Notes: generated by a model from the letters alone, not told the origin. A stretch of 52,455 nucleotides of DNA from Acidaminobacter sp. (GCA_009881125.1 WXFH01000004.1:1-52455); one strand, 5' to 3'; positions 8,192 through 16,508 are shown, counted from the stretch's first letter. Numbers and translations are program-made.

Positions 8192-8238
8192 AAGGGCCAA
8201 GACCATCGGCTAAAGGTGGTTTTGGCTTTTTAATTTTT
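8192..8238 (+). terminator. Type 1 hairpin terminator after ppnP
   Basis: AAGGGCCAAGACCA (8192-8205) pairs with TGGTTTTGGCTTTTT (8217-8231) through several G-U pairs, followed by AATTTTT. Despite the degenerate right arm, the left arm keeps GACCATCGGC exactly (8201-8210). Confidence 0.75.
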
Positions 8239-8289
8239 GAAGGGTGAAGTGAAACTTTAGTTCAAGGTAAAAAAGTTTTTCATAAACCC

Positions 8290-8320
8290 TTGACTTGAAG
8301 TTAACTCCAGGGTTTATGAT
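8290..8320 (+). promoter_or_regulatory. MerR-type promoter with 19-bp spacer
   Basis: TTGACT (8290-8295) and TATGAT (8315-8320) are separated by 19 bases instead of 17. The spacer holds a dyad centred on GTTAAC (ACTTGAAGTT|AACTCCAGGG, most positions symmetric). An over-long spacer containing a dyad is the hallmark of promoters activated by MerR-family proteins through DNA untwisting. A MerR gene closes the operon at 12.0 kb. Confidence 0.75.
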
Positions 8321-8428
8321 GGATAAGGAGAGATCCGTTGCTGGTTTTGTCGTTGGCGTTACAAAGCAAAGCCCATGGTGAGATCCAGTTCATTACTGTT
8401 ATTAGAATCTAGCACTGGAGGTAATGTT

Positions 8429-9544
8429 GTGAAAAAACTCGGATTTGGTTTAATGCGGCTGCCGCTGTCTGACCCGGAGCAGGCGTCAAGTATAGATCTG
8501 GAAGCCCTTAATCAGATGGTGGATACGTTCCTGGATCAAGGTTTTACTTATTTTGACACCGCCTATATGTACCATGATTTCAAAAGTGAAATTGCCATTC
8601 GCGAGTCGCTGGTCAAACGGCATCCAAGGGAACGGTTTAAACTGGCGTCAAAGCTGCCTGTCATGTTTCTGAAAACGAAAGAGGACCGGGAACGAATTTT
8701 CAATGAGCAGCTGGAAAAGTGCGGCGTTGACTATTTTGACTATTATCTCCTGCACAATTTGAGCATCTCACATTATGAGATTGCCAAAGATCTTGAGTGC
8801 TTTGAGTTTGTCCTGCAGAAGAAGAGAGAAGGCAAGATCGGGCAGATTGGTTTTTCTTATCATGATCATGCGGGGCTGCTTGAGGACATATTGAGCGCGC
8901 ATCCCGAGGTCGACTTTGTTCAGCTTCAGATTAATTATCTGGATTGGGAGCACGAGGGGATTCAGTCGAGGAAGTGCTATGAAACAGCGAGGCGCCACAA
9001 TAAACCCGTTATTGTTATGGAACCGGTGAAAGGCGGCGCTTTGGCTCGTATTCCGGAGGCGGCGGAACTGTTGTTTAAGAACCATCGGCTGGATTGGTCT
9101 GTACCTTCCTGGGCAGTGCGATTTGCCGGGAGCTATGAGGGCGTCTTTATGGTGTTGAGCGGCATGTCAACTATGGAGCAGCTGCTGGACAATATGAGTG
9201 TTATGAAGACTTTCGAGCCGCTGGGGCAGGCGGAGGTCGAGACCATCCAGAAGGCGGTGTCGATCATCAATGAGGCCATAGCTGTAGCTTGTACGGCTTG
9301 CCGGTACTGTGTGGACGATTGTACGAAAAACATTCCTATTCCAAACTATTTGGCGCTGTACAACGCAGAGATGCAGTCGACGAACAAAAGATTTTCCTTG
9401 CAAAAGGTCTATTATGAGAATTATGCCAAAGCTTTTGGCAAGGCGTCGGATTGTATTGAGTGTAAAAGGTGCGAGGCCCTTTGTCCGCAGCATCTTGAGA
9501 TTGTTCAGCATCTTAAGTCGGTGGCTGAGGTTTTTGAAGGTTAG
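8429..9544 (+). CDS. Aldo/keto reductase with C-terminal 2x[4Fe-4S] ferredoxin domain
   Basis: A 371-residue protein. Residues about 1-270 form an AKR TIM barrel with GFGLMRLP, the catalytic [10 protein letters not shown] (Asp, Tyr), SKLP (Lys) and YLLHNL (His). Residues about 285-360 contain two cysteine clusters, [11 protein letters not shown] and [12 protein letters not shown], giving ferredoxin-like 4Fe-4S binding. The family reduces aldehydes or ketones and may exchange electrons with ferredoxin or flavodoxin. GTG 8429 is the start because GGAGGT lies six bases upstream; the in-frame ATG at 8375 lacks a site. It is the first gene of the MerR-controlled redox operon. Confidence 0.88.
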   Translation: MKKLGFGLMRLPLSDPEQASSIDLEALNQMVDTFLDQGFTYFDTAYMYHDFKSEIAIRESLVKRHPRERFKLASKLPVMFLKTKEDRERIFNEQLEKCGVDYFDYYLLHNLSISHYEIAKDLECFEFVLQKKREGKIGQIGFSYHDHAGLLEDILSAHPEVDFVQLQINYLDWEHEGIQSRKCYETARRHNKPVIVMEPVKGGALARIPEAAELLFKNHRLDWSVPSWAVRFAGSYEGVFMVLSGMSTMEQLLDNMSVMKTFEPLGQAEVETIQKAVSIINEAIAVACTACRYCVDDCTKNIPIPNYLALYNAEMQSTNKRFSLQKVYYENYAKAFGKASDCIECKRCEALCPQHLEIVQHLKSVAEVFEG

Positions 9545-9623
9545 TGTGATGTTTGATAGCGCAGGATCGTGAGAAAAAAAATACTTTACTCCACTTATTT
9601 TGAAAATGAAAGGATGATTCCAC

Positions 9624-10793
9624 ATGAATAATTTTGTATACGACATTCCAACCAAAGTGTATTTCGGTGAAAATCAGCTGGGGAACCTGGGCCCGGAGCT
9701 GAGCAAATACGGCAAGAAGGTGCTCTTGACTTACGGCGGCGGGTCCATCAAGAAGATTGGCCTCTATGACAAAGTCGTGGAGGAGATCAAGAAGGCGGGC
9801 CTCGAGCTTTTCGAACTTTCTGGGATAGATCCTAATCCACGAGTGTCCTCGGTCAATGCCGGTGCGGACATCTGCAAGAGAGAAGGCATTGATGTGCTGC
9901 TGGCCGTCGGCGGCGGGTCGGTCATTGACTGCACGAAGTATATCGGAGCGGCGGCTTACTATGATGGTGACGCGTGGGATATTCTCCTGAAGAAAACCCC
10001 GGTAGAGCAGTGCTTACCTATTGTCACGGTCCTAACCCTCTCCGCCACGGGTTCCGAAATGGATTCCGGCGGTGTCATCAGCAACCCGGAGACGAACGAT
10101 AAAATTGGTTTGCTTTTTCCGGTCATGCAGCCTAAAGTCTCCTTCCTGGACCCAACGGTGACATACTCCGTGAACAGGTATCAAACCGCCTGTGGCGCCG
10201 CGGACATTATGAGTCATATAATTGAAGTCTATTTCAATATGAATCAGGACTTGTACATGCTGGATACGGTCATGGAAGGTTTAATGAAGACGGTGATCAA
10301 GTATACGCCGGTGGCTTTGGCCGAGCCGGACAATTATGAGGCGAGGGCAAATCTGATGTGGGCGTCTTCCTGGGCAATCAATGGGTTTGTGAACGGCGGG
10401 AAGCGTCATGCCTGGAGCTGTCACCCAATGGAGCATGAGCTTTCGGCGTTTTACGACATCACACACGGGCTGGGACTGGCGATTCTGACGCCGCGCTGGA
10501 TGGGTTATACGCTGGATGAGAAGACCATCGGCAAATTCGTTCAATATGGTGTGAATGTGTTCGGGATTGACCCGACGCTGCCGCAGATGGAGATCGCGCA
10601 GCAGGGCATTGAGAGGTTGAAGGCGTTCTTCTTCGAGACGCTGGGGCTGCAGAGCACGCTGACGGAGATTGACATTGACGACACGCATTTTGGACTGATG
10701 GCGGAGAAGGCGGCGGAGCTTGGGGCGACTAAGTACGCGTTCCGGCCTTTGGCTGCGGAGGATATTGAGAAGATTTACAGGATGTGCTTGTAG
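9624..10793 (+). CDS. Iron-containing alcohol dehydrogenase (BdhA/YqhD type)
   Basis: The 389-residue protein matches the long butanol-dehydrogenase branch of group III alcohol dehydrogenases. It has NFVYDIPTKVYFGENQL at the start and the nucleotide-binding VGGGSVIDCTKYI. Metal ligands are in GAADIMSHIIE (Asp and His), HPMEHELS and ITHGLGLAIL (His). It should reduce aldehydes to alcohols with NADPH or NADH, in the cytoplasm. AAAGGATGATTCCAC precedes the ATG. It follows the aldo/keto reductase by 79 bases with no terminator, so they are probably cotranscribed. Electrophile detoxification or redox balancing is the inferred operon role. Confidence 0.9.
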   Translation: MNNFVYDIPTKVYFGENQLGNLGPELSKYGKKVLLTYGGGSIKKIGLYDKVVEEIKKAGLELFELSGIDPNPRVSSVNAGADICKREGIDVLLAVGGGSVIDCTKYIGAAAYYDGDAWDILLKKTPVEQCLPIVTVLTLSATGSEMDSGGVISNPETNDKIGLLFPVMQPKVSFLDPTVTYSVNRYQTACGAADIMSHIIEVYFNMNQDLYMLDTVMEGLMKTVIKYTPVALAEPDNYEARANLMWASSWAINGFVNGGKRHAWSCHPMEHELSAFYDITHGLGLAILTPRWMGYTLDEKTIGKFVQYGVNVFGIDPTLPQMEIAQQGIERLKAFFFETLGLQSTLTEIDIDDTHFGLMAEKAAELGATKYAFRPLAAEDIEKIYRMCL

Positions 10794-10821
10794 AGAAATT
10801 TGGGAAGTGGGAGTGACTGTT

Positions 10822-11343
10822 ATGGGGAAGATACTTATTGCGTATTACTCGCGTAAAGGACAAAATTATGTCAGCGGGGCTATTAAAGATTTGAAGGTCG
10901 GGAATACGGCCGTAGCGGCTGAGATGCTGGAGGCGCTGACGGGTGGCGATCTGTTTGAGATTGATACCGTTGCGGCTTATCCGTTGGATTACAAGGAAGC
11001 GACGGAGGTGGCTCAGAAGGAGCTGCGTGCGGGTGCGCGTCCGGCACTGACGGCCCAGGTGGCGGGCATGGAGGATTATGACGCCATTATTTTGGGCTAT
11101 CCCAACTGGTGGGGCACTATGCCCATGGCTGTGTATACCTTCCTCGAAGCCTATGATTTTTCCGGAAAGAAGATCCTGCCGTTTTGCACCCATGAGGGCA
11201 GCGGGCTCGGGCGCAGTGAAAAGGAGATTGAGAAGCTTTGTCCGGACGCTGCGGTTTTAAAGGGTCTGGCGATTCACGGAACCGGTGTGGTTGGTGCTGG
11301 ACAGGCGCTGGAGAAGTGGCTGAAGCAGGCGGGTATTAAATAA
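10822..11343 (+). CDS. Flavodoxin
   Basis: A 173-residue flavodoxin-like protein: LIAYYSRKGQNYVSG resembles the FMN phosphate loop, and YDAIILGYPNWWGTMPMAV is the loop that stacks on the isoalloxazine ring. It ends with the usual KKILPFCTHEGSGLG strand. It likely carries electrons to or from the neighbouring oxidoreductases. ATG 10822 is favoured, with GTGGGAG about eight bases upstream; GTG 10813 is an alternative. It begins 28 bases after the alcohol dehydrogenase, indicating one operon. This family also includes flavodoxin-type quinone and nitroreductases, so an enzymatic role is possible. Confidence 0.87.
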   Translation: MGKILIAYYSRKGQNYVSGAIKDLKVGNTAVAAEMLEALTGGDLFEIDTVAAYPLDYKEATEVAQKELRAGARPALTAQVAGMEDYDAIILGYPNWWGTMPMAVYTFLEAYDFSGKKILPFCTHEGSGLGRSEKEIEKLCPDAAVLKGLAIHGTGVVGAGQALEKWLKQAGIK

Positions 11344-11372
11344 TAAAGTTTTTTAGAGAGAGGGAATGAAGG

Positions 11373-12005
11373 ATGAAAGTCTTACTGGTGAACGGGAGCC
11401 CTCATGAAAAGGGCTGCACTTATACTGCGTTGATGGAGGTTTCGAAGGCTTTAAATGAGGACGGGATCGAAACGGATTTCTTCTGGATTGGTACAAGCCC
11501 TATGGCGGGATGCATAGACTGTGGGACGTGCGGCAGAACCGGAAACTGCGTGTATGGCGACAAGGTGAATGAATTCACTGAGATCGCTGGTCACTATGAT
11601 GGGTTTATCTTTGGCGCGGCGGTGCATTATGCTTCGGCGAATGGCGCCATGACTGCTTTCATGGACCGCGTGTTTTATACGGACGGGCGCTCTGGCAGAC
11701 GCAACTTTTATTTGAAACCGGCAGCGGCGATCGTCTGCGCGCGGCGGGCCGGGACGACGGCGACTTTTGATCAGCTGAATAAATATTTTTCGATTTCCCA
11801 GATGCCTATCATTTCATCGAATTATTGGAACAACGTGCATGGGTTAACACCGGAAGAGGTTGTTCAAGATTTGGAAGGCATGAAGATCATGAGGACCCTT
11901 GGGCGGAATATGGCCTGGTTTTTGAAGTGCAAGGAAGCGGGCGCAAAAGCCGGCGTGCCTTTGCCGAAAAAGGAAGAAGCCGTCTATACTAATTTCATTC
12001 GTTGA
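11373..12005 (+). CDS. NADPH-dependent FMN reductase / iron-sulfur flavoprotein family
   Basis: A 210-residue flavodoxin-fold protein. It starts MKVLLVNGSPHEKGCTYTAL, the phosphate loop of the FMN_red family, and holds GCIDCGTCGRTGNC, the C-x2-C-x2-C-x4-C-like cluster of iron-sulfur flavoproteins (cysteines near residues 47-60). Such proteins transfer electrons or reduce quinones and nitro compounds in anaerobes. It lies 29 bases downstream of flavodoxin within the MerR-linked operon and has a good ribosome binding site (GAGAGAGGGAATGAAGG). The precise substrate is unknown. Confidence 0.85.
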   Translation: MKVLLVNGSPHEKGCTYTALMEVSKALNEDGIETDFFWIGTSPMAGCIDCGTCGRTGNCVYGDKVNEFTEIAGHYDGFIFGAAVHYASANGAMTAFMDRVFYTDGRSGRRNFYLKPAAAIVCARRAGTTATFDQLNKYFSISQMPIISSNYWNNVHGLTPEEVVQDLEGMKIMRTLGRNMAWFLKCKEAGAKAGVPLPKKEEAVYTNFIR

Positions 12006-12026
12006 GGTTTAGGGAGGCATTTTAAA

Positions 12027-12413
12027 TTGACCATTTCTGAGGTTAGTGAACTATACGGACTGTCGCCTGATACGCTGCGCTACTACGAAAGGGTGGGCAT
12101 GATCCCGCCTGTGAACCGGACGCCAAGTGGTCTTCGTGATTTTACTGAATTGGACTGCAGGTGGGTGGAGCTGGCAAAATGCATGCGCGGTGCCGGGCTG
12201 CCTGTTGAGGTAATGATTGAGTATGTCAGACTGGTACAGCAGGGGGATCGGACCATTGAGGCCCGCAGGGATCTCCTGGTGGAGCAGCGCGTTCATCTGC
12301 TGGCCCAGAAGGTGGCTATTGAAAATATGCTGGAGAAGCTGAATTATAAGATCGGTCGGTATGAAGAGGCCGTGGAGACGAGTGTGCTGTCCTGGGATCC
12401 GGAAGAAGTGTAG
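12027..12413 (+). CDS. MerR-family transcriptional regulator
   Basis: A 128-residue protein with the MerR winged helix (about residues 1-70: TISEVSELYGLSPDTLRYYE, VNRTPSGLRDFTE), a dimerisation coiled coil (about 80-115) and a short C-terminal tail without the cysteines of metal sensors. TTG 12027 is the start, with GGGAGG nine bases upstream and the conserved MerR N-terminus beginning there. It is the last gene of the redox operon and is the obvious ligand-sensing activator of the 19-bp-spacer promoter at 8290-8320 (inference). AdhR-like regulators of alcohol dehydrogenase/AKR operons are the closest functional analogy. Confidence 0.9.
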   Translation: MTISEVSELYGLSPDTLRYYERVGMIPPVNRTPSGLRDFTELDCRWVELAKCMRGAGLPVEVMIEYVRLVQQGDRTIEARRDLLVEQRVHLLAQKVAIENMLEKLNYKIGRYEEAVETSVLSWDPEEV

Positions 12414-12444
12414 GGGGCGGCGTGCTTTTTGATTTGAGAAATGG

Positions 12445-12493
12445 AAAGCGCCAAGACCATCGGCAGAAAAGCTCTGCTGGGTCTTGGCGCTTT
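12445..12493 (+). terminator. Type 1 hairpin terminator after merR (copy A of a 47-bp repeat)
   Basis: AAAGCGCCAAGACC pairs with GGTCTTGGCGCTTT (12480-12493); a nested CAGA/TCTG stem lies inside. Positions 12447-12493 are identical to 15291-15337, and it carries GACCATCGGC at 12455-12464. Confidence 0.8.
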
Positions 12494-12572
12494 GCTGTGT
12501 GAAGAGGTTCAGTGTCAGGCGTTCATTGTAGTTTTGTGTATGATATTTTTTCGATTCAGTCTGCAACACAAA

Positions 12573-12610
12573 GCGAAAATGATTCGAATCGTATCGAATC
12601 ATTTTTTCGC
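12573..12610. promoter_or_regulatory. Dyad upstream of the HATPase_c_4 gene
   Basis: AAAATGATTCGA (12576-12587) and TCGAATCATTTT (12594-12605) form a perfect 12-bp inverted repeat with a 6-base spacer, extended by GCG...CGC. It lies about 60 bases upstream of the gene and could be an operator. It could also act as a terminator reading plus strand, because TTTTTT follows within the right arm. Confidence 0.6.
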
Positions 12611-12664
12611 TCGGGAATGATTTGAATAGACAACTTTGGGTAAAATGGGCATGAGGTGTTTTTA

Positions 12665-13648
12665 ATGAAAATTGATGAGCTTTCTAATGGGATTTTAAGT
12701 AAGGATTCAAAAACAGACCACTTTGAAACTCGGCGCTCTGATAATCAAGAGCTAACCTTCATTCAAGCAGAAGGGATTTTTGAGAAATCTCAAATTAGGA
12801 TGGATGATGAGCTGAAAAGATCTATGGGGATCATTAATGATGAAGGAGATTTTACAAATTTGGGATTGCTCATTTCGGATCAGAATTGTTACTCGATTAC
12901 TGCAGCGTTCATTCAGGGCGGCAGCAGTTTGATATGTAAGTTTAGAGAGGAATTCACCGGATCAATTCTGAAGCAATGTTACGCTTTATATGACTATGTA
13001 GATCAGTTCAATAGAACAAGATCAGAAATTGAAGGATTATACCGTCATGACTTCCGTGATTATCCATTAGAGGCTATACGTGAAGCGTTGATGAATGCTG
13101 TGGTTCATAGGGACTACGCATTCAACGGAAGTACTTTGATAAAAATATTTGAAGATCGCATTGAGTTTTTAACCTTTGGTGGTTTGCCAATTGGCTTGAC
13201 ATCCTCTGATCTTAAATTTGGCATATCTGTGCCTCGTAATTTGCGTTTGTTGGACGTGTTTCGCAGGCTGAATCTGGCTGACTCTGTTGGAATTGGTTTT
13301 AAGAAGATTGAGAGATGCTACCAAGGGGAAAGGATCCAACCGTCAGTAGACGTTACTGAAAATGTGTTTATGCTAACTCTGCCAAACTTAAATTTTGATA
13401 GGGAGCATCCCCAAATTCATTCAGAGTCATACGTTCGAGAGACTGAAGACCTTTCAGAAATTGAGCGGTCAATTGCTGAATTTATAGGCAGCAAATATGA
13501 GGTTTCCAGAAAAGAGCTAGAAACTTCATTTGGACTTTCTCAAAGTCGAGCTGTGCGGACATTGAACGGTCTTATTGACAAAGGCCTGATTCATAGTCGT
13601 GGAAATGGGAAGAACACAGTTTATGTTTCGAAGTCTAAAAAATGGTAA
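12665..13648 (+). CDS. ATP-binding protein with HATPase_c_4 and winged-helix domains, lacking an AlbA_2 domain
   Basis: A 327-residue protein. Residues about 110-235 hold the GHKL-type HATPase_c_4 domain (EAIREALMNAVVHRDYAFNG, the ATP N-box, and FGGLPIGL), and residues about 265-320 a winged helix (ELETSFGLSQSRAVRTLNGL). The usual architecture is AlbA_2-HATPase_c_4-wHTH, as in the gene 0.26 kb downstream; here the AlbA_2 part (about 100 residues) is missing and the protein begins just before FETRRSDNQELTF, the linker that normally follows it. This is either a natural short form or a 5'-truncated gene. ATG 12665 has GAGG eight bases upstream. The DNA is AT-rich. Function is unknown; a transcriptional role is often assumed. 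Confidence 0.75.
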   Translation: MKIDELSNGILSKDSKTDHFETRRSDNQELTFIQAEGIFEKSQIRMDDELKRSMGIINDEGDFTNLGLLISDQNCYSITAAFIQGGSSLICKFREEFTGSILKQCYALYDYVDQFNRTRSEIEGLYRHDFRDYPLEAIREALMNAVVHRDYAFNGSTLIKIFEDRIEFLTFGGLPIGLTSSDLKFGISVPRNLRLLDVFRRLNLADSVGIGFKKIERCYQGERIQPSVDVTENVFMLTLPNLNFDREHPQIHSESYVRETEDLSEIERSIAEFIGSKYEVSRKELETSFGLSQSRAVRTLNGLIDKGLIHSRGNGKNTVYVSKSKKW

Positions 13649-13659
13649 AGTGACTTTGG

Positions 13660-13755
13660 ATGTCGGAAAGAATGTCGGAAAGAATGTCGGAAAGGATGTC
13701 GGAAAGAATGTCGGAAAGAATGTCGGAAAGAATGTCGGAAAGAATGTTGGTAGGG
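13660..13755 (+). repeat. 12-bp minisatellite, 7 full units plus one degenerate
   Basis: Tandem units of ATGTCGGAAAGA run from 13660 to 13743, with a diverged final unit to 13755. In one plus frame (open 13599-13784) the array encodes repeated NVGK units, a low-complexity linker typical of HATPase_c_4 proteins, but it lies just beyond the stop of the preceding gene in another frame. It is probably a displaced or frameshifted linker. The unit length is a multiple of three, so expansion would keep frame. Confidence 0.85.
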
Positions 13756-13904
13756 CTGTGGAAATAAGCCATTTCGTAAATTGAACAATAAATAATCCAT
13801 TAGCTGAAGTTAATTTTATCTGATGGTAGAATGCAGGTCTGTAATCTATTATCCTTTGCACAGTTAGTTAGAGAATGTTCTGCTGGACAGGTAGGAGTGG
13901 TTTT

Positions 13905-15275
13905 GTGAACAAAAGCGAACTAAATACTATCGTTGCGACAGGTGAAAATTATAAGATTGAGTTCAAGGAGAATATCGATAAGACTTTTGTCGAAGAAGCT
14001 GTAGCATTTGCAAATGCATCGGGTGGAAAAATTCTTATGGGTATTACAGATCGCGGGGAAATTAAAGGTATTGATACCTCAAATTCTTCGAGATCAAGAG
14101 TGCAGGATACACTGATGGGGATAAAGCCGACCATCGGCATAAGTATTGAAATTGTTGAGAATGTAATGGTGATTGAGGTACCAGAGGGAAGAAACAAGCC
14201 ATATGCTTGTTCAAAAGGGTTCTTTTTGCGTGTTGGGGCGAATTCGCAAAAGTTAGATCGGGATGATATTATGGAGTTCTTTCAGAGTGAAGGCAGGATT
14301 AGATTCGACGAAATTATTAATAGGGACCTTGAGGTCGATAGCGTTCTGAATAAGAGTGCATACGATAATTTCATAAGGCTTGCTGGAATTTCAAATGTCC
14401 TGGATCCAGTCAGCGTTCTGGAAAATCTGAACTGTGGCCAGACTGATGACGAGAGATTTAGGCTCAATAATGCTGGAATTCTGTTTTTCTCTGACAATCC
14501 AATTCGACATATAAGTCATGCTTCGGTCGTGTGTGCGTTATATAAAGGGAAAGATAAAGTGATCATTTTGGACAAAAAGGATTTGAGTGGATCTATTTTG
14601 CAGATGATAGATGATGGTATTTTGTTTTTGAAAAAACATCTTAATTTAAGTTATGAAATTGAGGGCTTAAGGAGAAAGGAGATTTTGGAACTTCCCGAGG
14701 TGGCTTTGAGGGAAGCGGTCACTAATGCGGTTTGCCATAGAGATTATTTTGAAAAAGGCGCTCAAGTCATGATCGAAATATTTGATGACCGGGTTGTGAT
14801 CTCTAACCCCGGGGGATTGCCTAAAGGTTTGGAAGTGAAGAACTTCGGTAAAATTTCAATGGCGAGAAATCCGGTCATTGCTTCACTTCTTGAAAAGTGC
14901 GACTATATTGAAAAGATGGGGACTGGCATTCAGCGGATGCGGATTGCCATGGCGGAGAAACATTTACCCGAGCCGGAATTTGACTTTGAAGGTTTTTTTA
15001 TTGTGACTTTATACAGAAATTCAAAGCAGGTTAGTCAAGGGATTGAGAAGGACAGAGATCATGAGGATCTGGGTATTGAGGAAAGGATCCTCGAGCTGAT
15101 GATGGCGGATTCTGGGGTTACGATTTCCGGGATGTCAGAAAAACTTAACAGGTCTACCCGGACTGTTGAAAGACATTTAAAGAAATTGCGGGAAGACGGA
15201 TTTGTTGTAAGAGAGGGTTCAAAGAGCTCTGGTAAGTGGGTTGTGAAGGCCATGCTGGCTGATGAGAATGAATAA
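13905..15275 (+). CDS. Schlafen AlbA_2 / HATPase_c_4 / winged-helix protein
   Basis: A 456-residue protein with full family architecture. It has AlbA_2 at about residues 8-120 (ENYKIEFKENID, ASGGKILMGITDRGEIKGI, FFLRVGANSQKLDRDDI), HATPase_c_4 at about 255-375 (LREAVTNAVCHRDYFEKGA, SNPGGLPKG, KMGTGIQRM) and a C-terminal winged helix at about 395-445. Members bind nucleic acid and ATP and are commonly annotated as transcriptional regulators or RecG-like; no enzymatic role is established from sequence. GTG 13905 follows AGGAGTGG; upstream in-frame ATG 13875 lacks support. AT-rich, probably acquired together with the preceding paralogue. Confidence 0.85.
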   Translation: MNKSELNTIVATGENYKIEFKENIDKTFVEEAVAFANASGGKILMGITDRGEIKGIDTSNSSRSRVQDTLMGIKPTIGISIEIVENVMVIEVPEGRNKPYACSKGFFLRVGANSQKLDRDDIMEFFQSEGRIRFDEIINRDLEVDSVLNKSAYDNFIRLAGISNVLDPVSVLENLNCGQTDDERFRLNNAGILFFSDNPIRHISHASVVCALYKGKDKVIILDKKDLSGSILQMIDDGILFLKKHLNLSYEIEGLRRKEILELPEVALREAVTNAVCHRDYFEKGAQVMIEIFDDRVVISNPGGLPKGLEVKNFGKISMARNPVIASLLEKCDYIEKMGTGIQRMRIAMAEKHLPEPEFDFEGFFIVTLYRNSKQVSQGIEKDRDHEDLGIEERILELMMADSGVTISGMSEKLNRSTRTVERHLKKLREDGFVVREGSKSSGKWVVKAMLADENE

Positions 15276-15290
15276 TTGAATGAAATTTGA

Positions 15291-15340
15291 AGCGCCAAGA
15301 CCATCGGCAGAAAAGCTCTGCTGGGTCTTGGCGCTTTTTG
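15291..15340 (+). terminator. Type 1 hairpin terminator (copy B of a 47-bp repeat)
   Basis: AGCGCCAAGACC (15291-15302) pairs with GGTCTTGGCGCT (15324-15335), followed by TTTTT. Bases 15291-15337 equal 12447-12493, so the two copies bracket the AT-rich pair of genes in direct orientation. Confidence 0.85.
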
Positions 15341-15392
15341 TGTGATGAAATTTGGGGGAGTGAAGGCGTTAAATAGATTAGAATTATTCTCT

Positions 15393-15457
15393 CAAGCTCT
15401 GGCACCGGAATGAAGTGAGTGACAGGCACTCAATTCATTTCTGTCCGCGTCACCAAG
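15393..15457. repeat. GTCCGCGTCACCAA-type intergenic repeat
   Basis: Contains AAGCTCTGGCACC, a GAGTG/CACTC dyad and TGTCCGCGTCACCAAG. The same ordered blocks occur at 30308-30390 and 36321-36430, and the terminal block occurs three times at 40403-40467. In three cases it follows a type 1 hairpin. Confidence 0.7.
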
Positions 15458-15473
15458 TTAAACTATTAACGGC

Positions 15474-16448
15474 TTACTTCATTACCCGATCCATTAATGC
15501 GAGGAAATTTCTATAGCTGACCAGTTCAATTTCTTCCTGGCTGAAGCCCCTGGCGCTCAGTCGGGAGATCATGTTCGGCGCCTGGGTGATATCCTCGAGG
15601 CCTATGGTGCCGGCGTAAGTTGACGAGGTAAAGCTGTCCGTGGTCGAGCTGGACAGGTATTCGAAAAAGTCGAAGCCCAGGGCAATTTTGTCTATCCCGA
15701 TCAGCCCTGCGACGTGCACTAGGTGATCGATCAGCCGGTCGACGGTTCGCTCCTCTGGCACCTCGTGGATAAACTCGTTGTAGGCGTTAAGCCCAACCAA
15801 GCCATTTTTGCTGCCGATGGTTTTGATCTGCTCATCCGTTAAATTCCTGGGAACGTCGCACAAGGCTCTGGCGTTGCTGTGGGACGCAATGATTGGTCTG
15901 CTTGAAAGGTCGGCAATGTCCCAGAAGGTTCTGACGTTGGAGTGGGAGACGTCCATAATCATGCCAAGGTCATGGATCAGTGAAACGGCCTCTTTGCCTT
16001 TCTGAGTCAGTCCGCGGCTAGGTTCGCCTTTGACGCCCGTCGCCAGCGCATTCTGCTCGTTCCAGGTCAGGCTTGCGTGTCGGAAGCCCAACTGGTAGAG
16101 CGTATACAGGGCATCGACATCTTCTCCAATGCCGCTGAGGCCCTCGAGCCCAAGCATGACTGCGAGCTTGTTGGCTGCGATGGCTTTCGCAAAATCTTCA
16201 GATCTGTACATGACCTGGACAAGGTCTCTGCTGTCGAAGAGTTCCTTGCTCATTGCCTGGATACTCTCGAGCAGCCTTTCTTTTGGGCGGGCATCGTGGG
16301 GCGGATCCGCCCAGATTACGAAGATCCCGCCTGCCATATTGCCTTTGTTAAATCCCTCCAAATGATAATCCCTTATTATGTTTCTCTTGCCTTGCGCACT
16401 TTTGACTGTGACGTCAGTCCAAATATCTCCGTGAATGTCGAGCAGCAT
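15474..16448 (-). CDS. Membrane-dipeptidase-type peptidase (M19)
   Basis: The 324-residue protein has the M19 TIM-barrel layout: DIHGD at the start (zinc ligands His and Asp), the bridging glutamate in GLEGL near residue 103, the DVSHSN and ASHSNARAL blocks (zinc histidines) and LGFDF near 260. It should hydrolyse dipeptides, possibly with a D-residue at the C-terminal side, in the cytoplasm; there is no signal peptide. GGAGGTGCAGC precedes the ATG. It is the second gene of an operon behind a DUF819 carrier, suggesting uptake and cleavage of a dipeptide-like nutrient (inference). Confidence 0.9.
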   Translation of the reverse strand: MLLDIHGDIWTDVTVKSAQGKRNIIRDYHLEGFNKGNMAGGIFVIWADPPHDARPKERLLESIQAMSKELFDSRDLVQVMYRSEDFAKAIAANKLAVMLGLEGLSGIGEDVDALYTLYQLGFRHASLTWNEQNALATGVKGEPSRGLTQKGKEAVSLIHDLGMIMDVSHSNVRTFWDIADLSSRPIIASHSNARALCDVPRNLTDEQIKTIGSKNGLVGLNAYNEFIHEVPEERTVDRLIDHLVHVAGLIGIDKIALGFDFFEYLSSSTTDSFTSSTYAGTIGLEDITQAPNMISRLSARGFSQEEIELVSYRNFLALMDRVMK

Positions 16449-16463
16449 GCTGCACCTCCAAAA

Positions 16464-16496
16464 GCCGCAGGGCGCGGGCCAACCGAGCCCTGCGGA
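16464..16496 (-). terminator. Intra-operon hairpin between the DUF819 and dipeptidase genes
   Basis: On the minus strand CCGCAGGGC and GCCCTGCGG form a perfect 9-bp stem followed by CTTTTGG and then directly by GGAGG of the dipeptidase. The U-run is short, so it may be an attenuator or mRNA-processing/stability element rather than a full stop. Confidence 0.6.
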
Positions 16497-16508
16497 TAAT
16501 TTCTTACT

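Noticed and set aside
13660..13755. Possible CRISPR-like array
   Set aside because: Units are 12 bp and contiguous without spacers, and no cas gene is near. It is a minisatellite.
13526..13861. Minus-strand frame with repeated FFPT units
   Set aside because: It is the reverse reading of the minisatellite and the end of the plus-strand gene, without a ribosome binding site.
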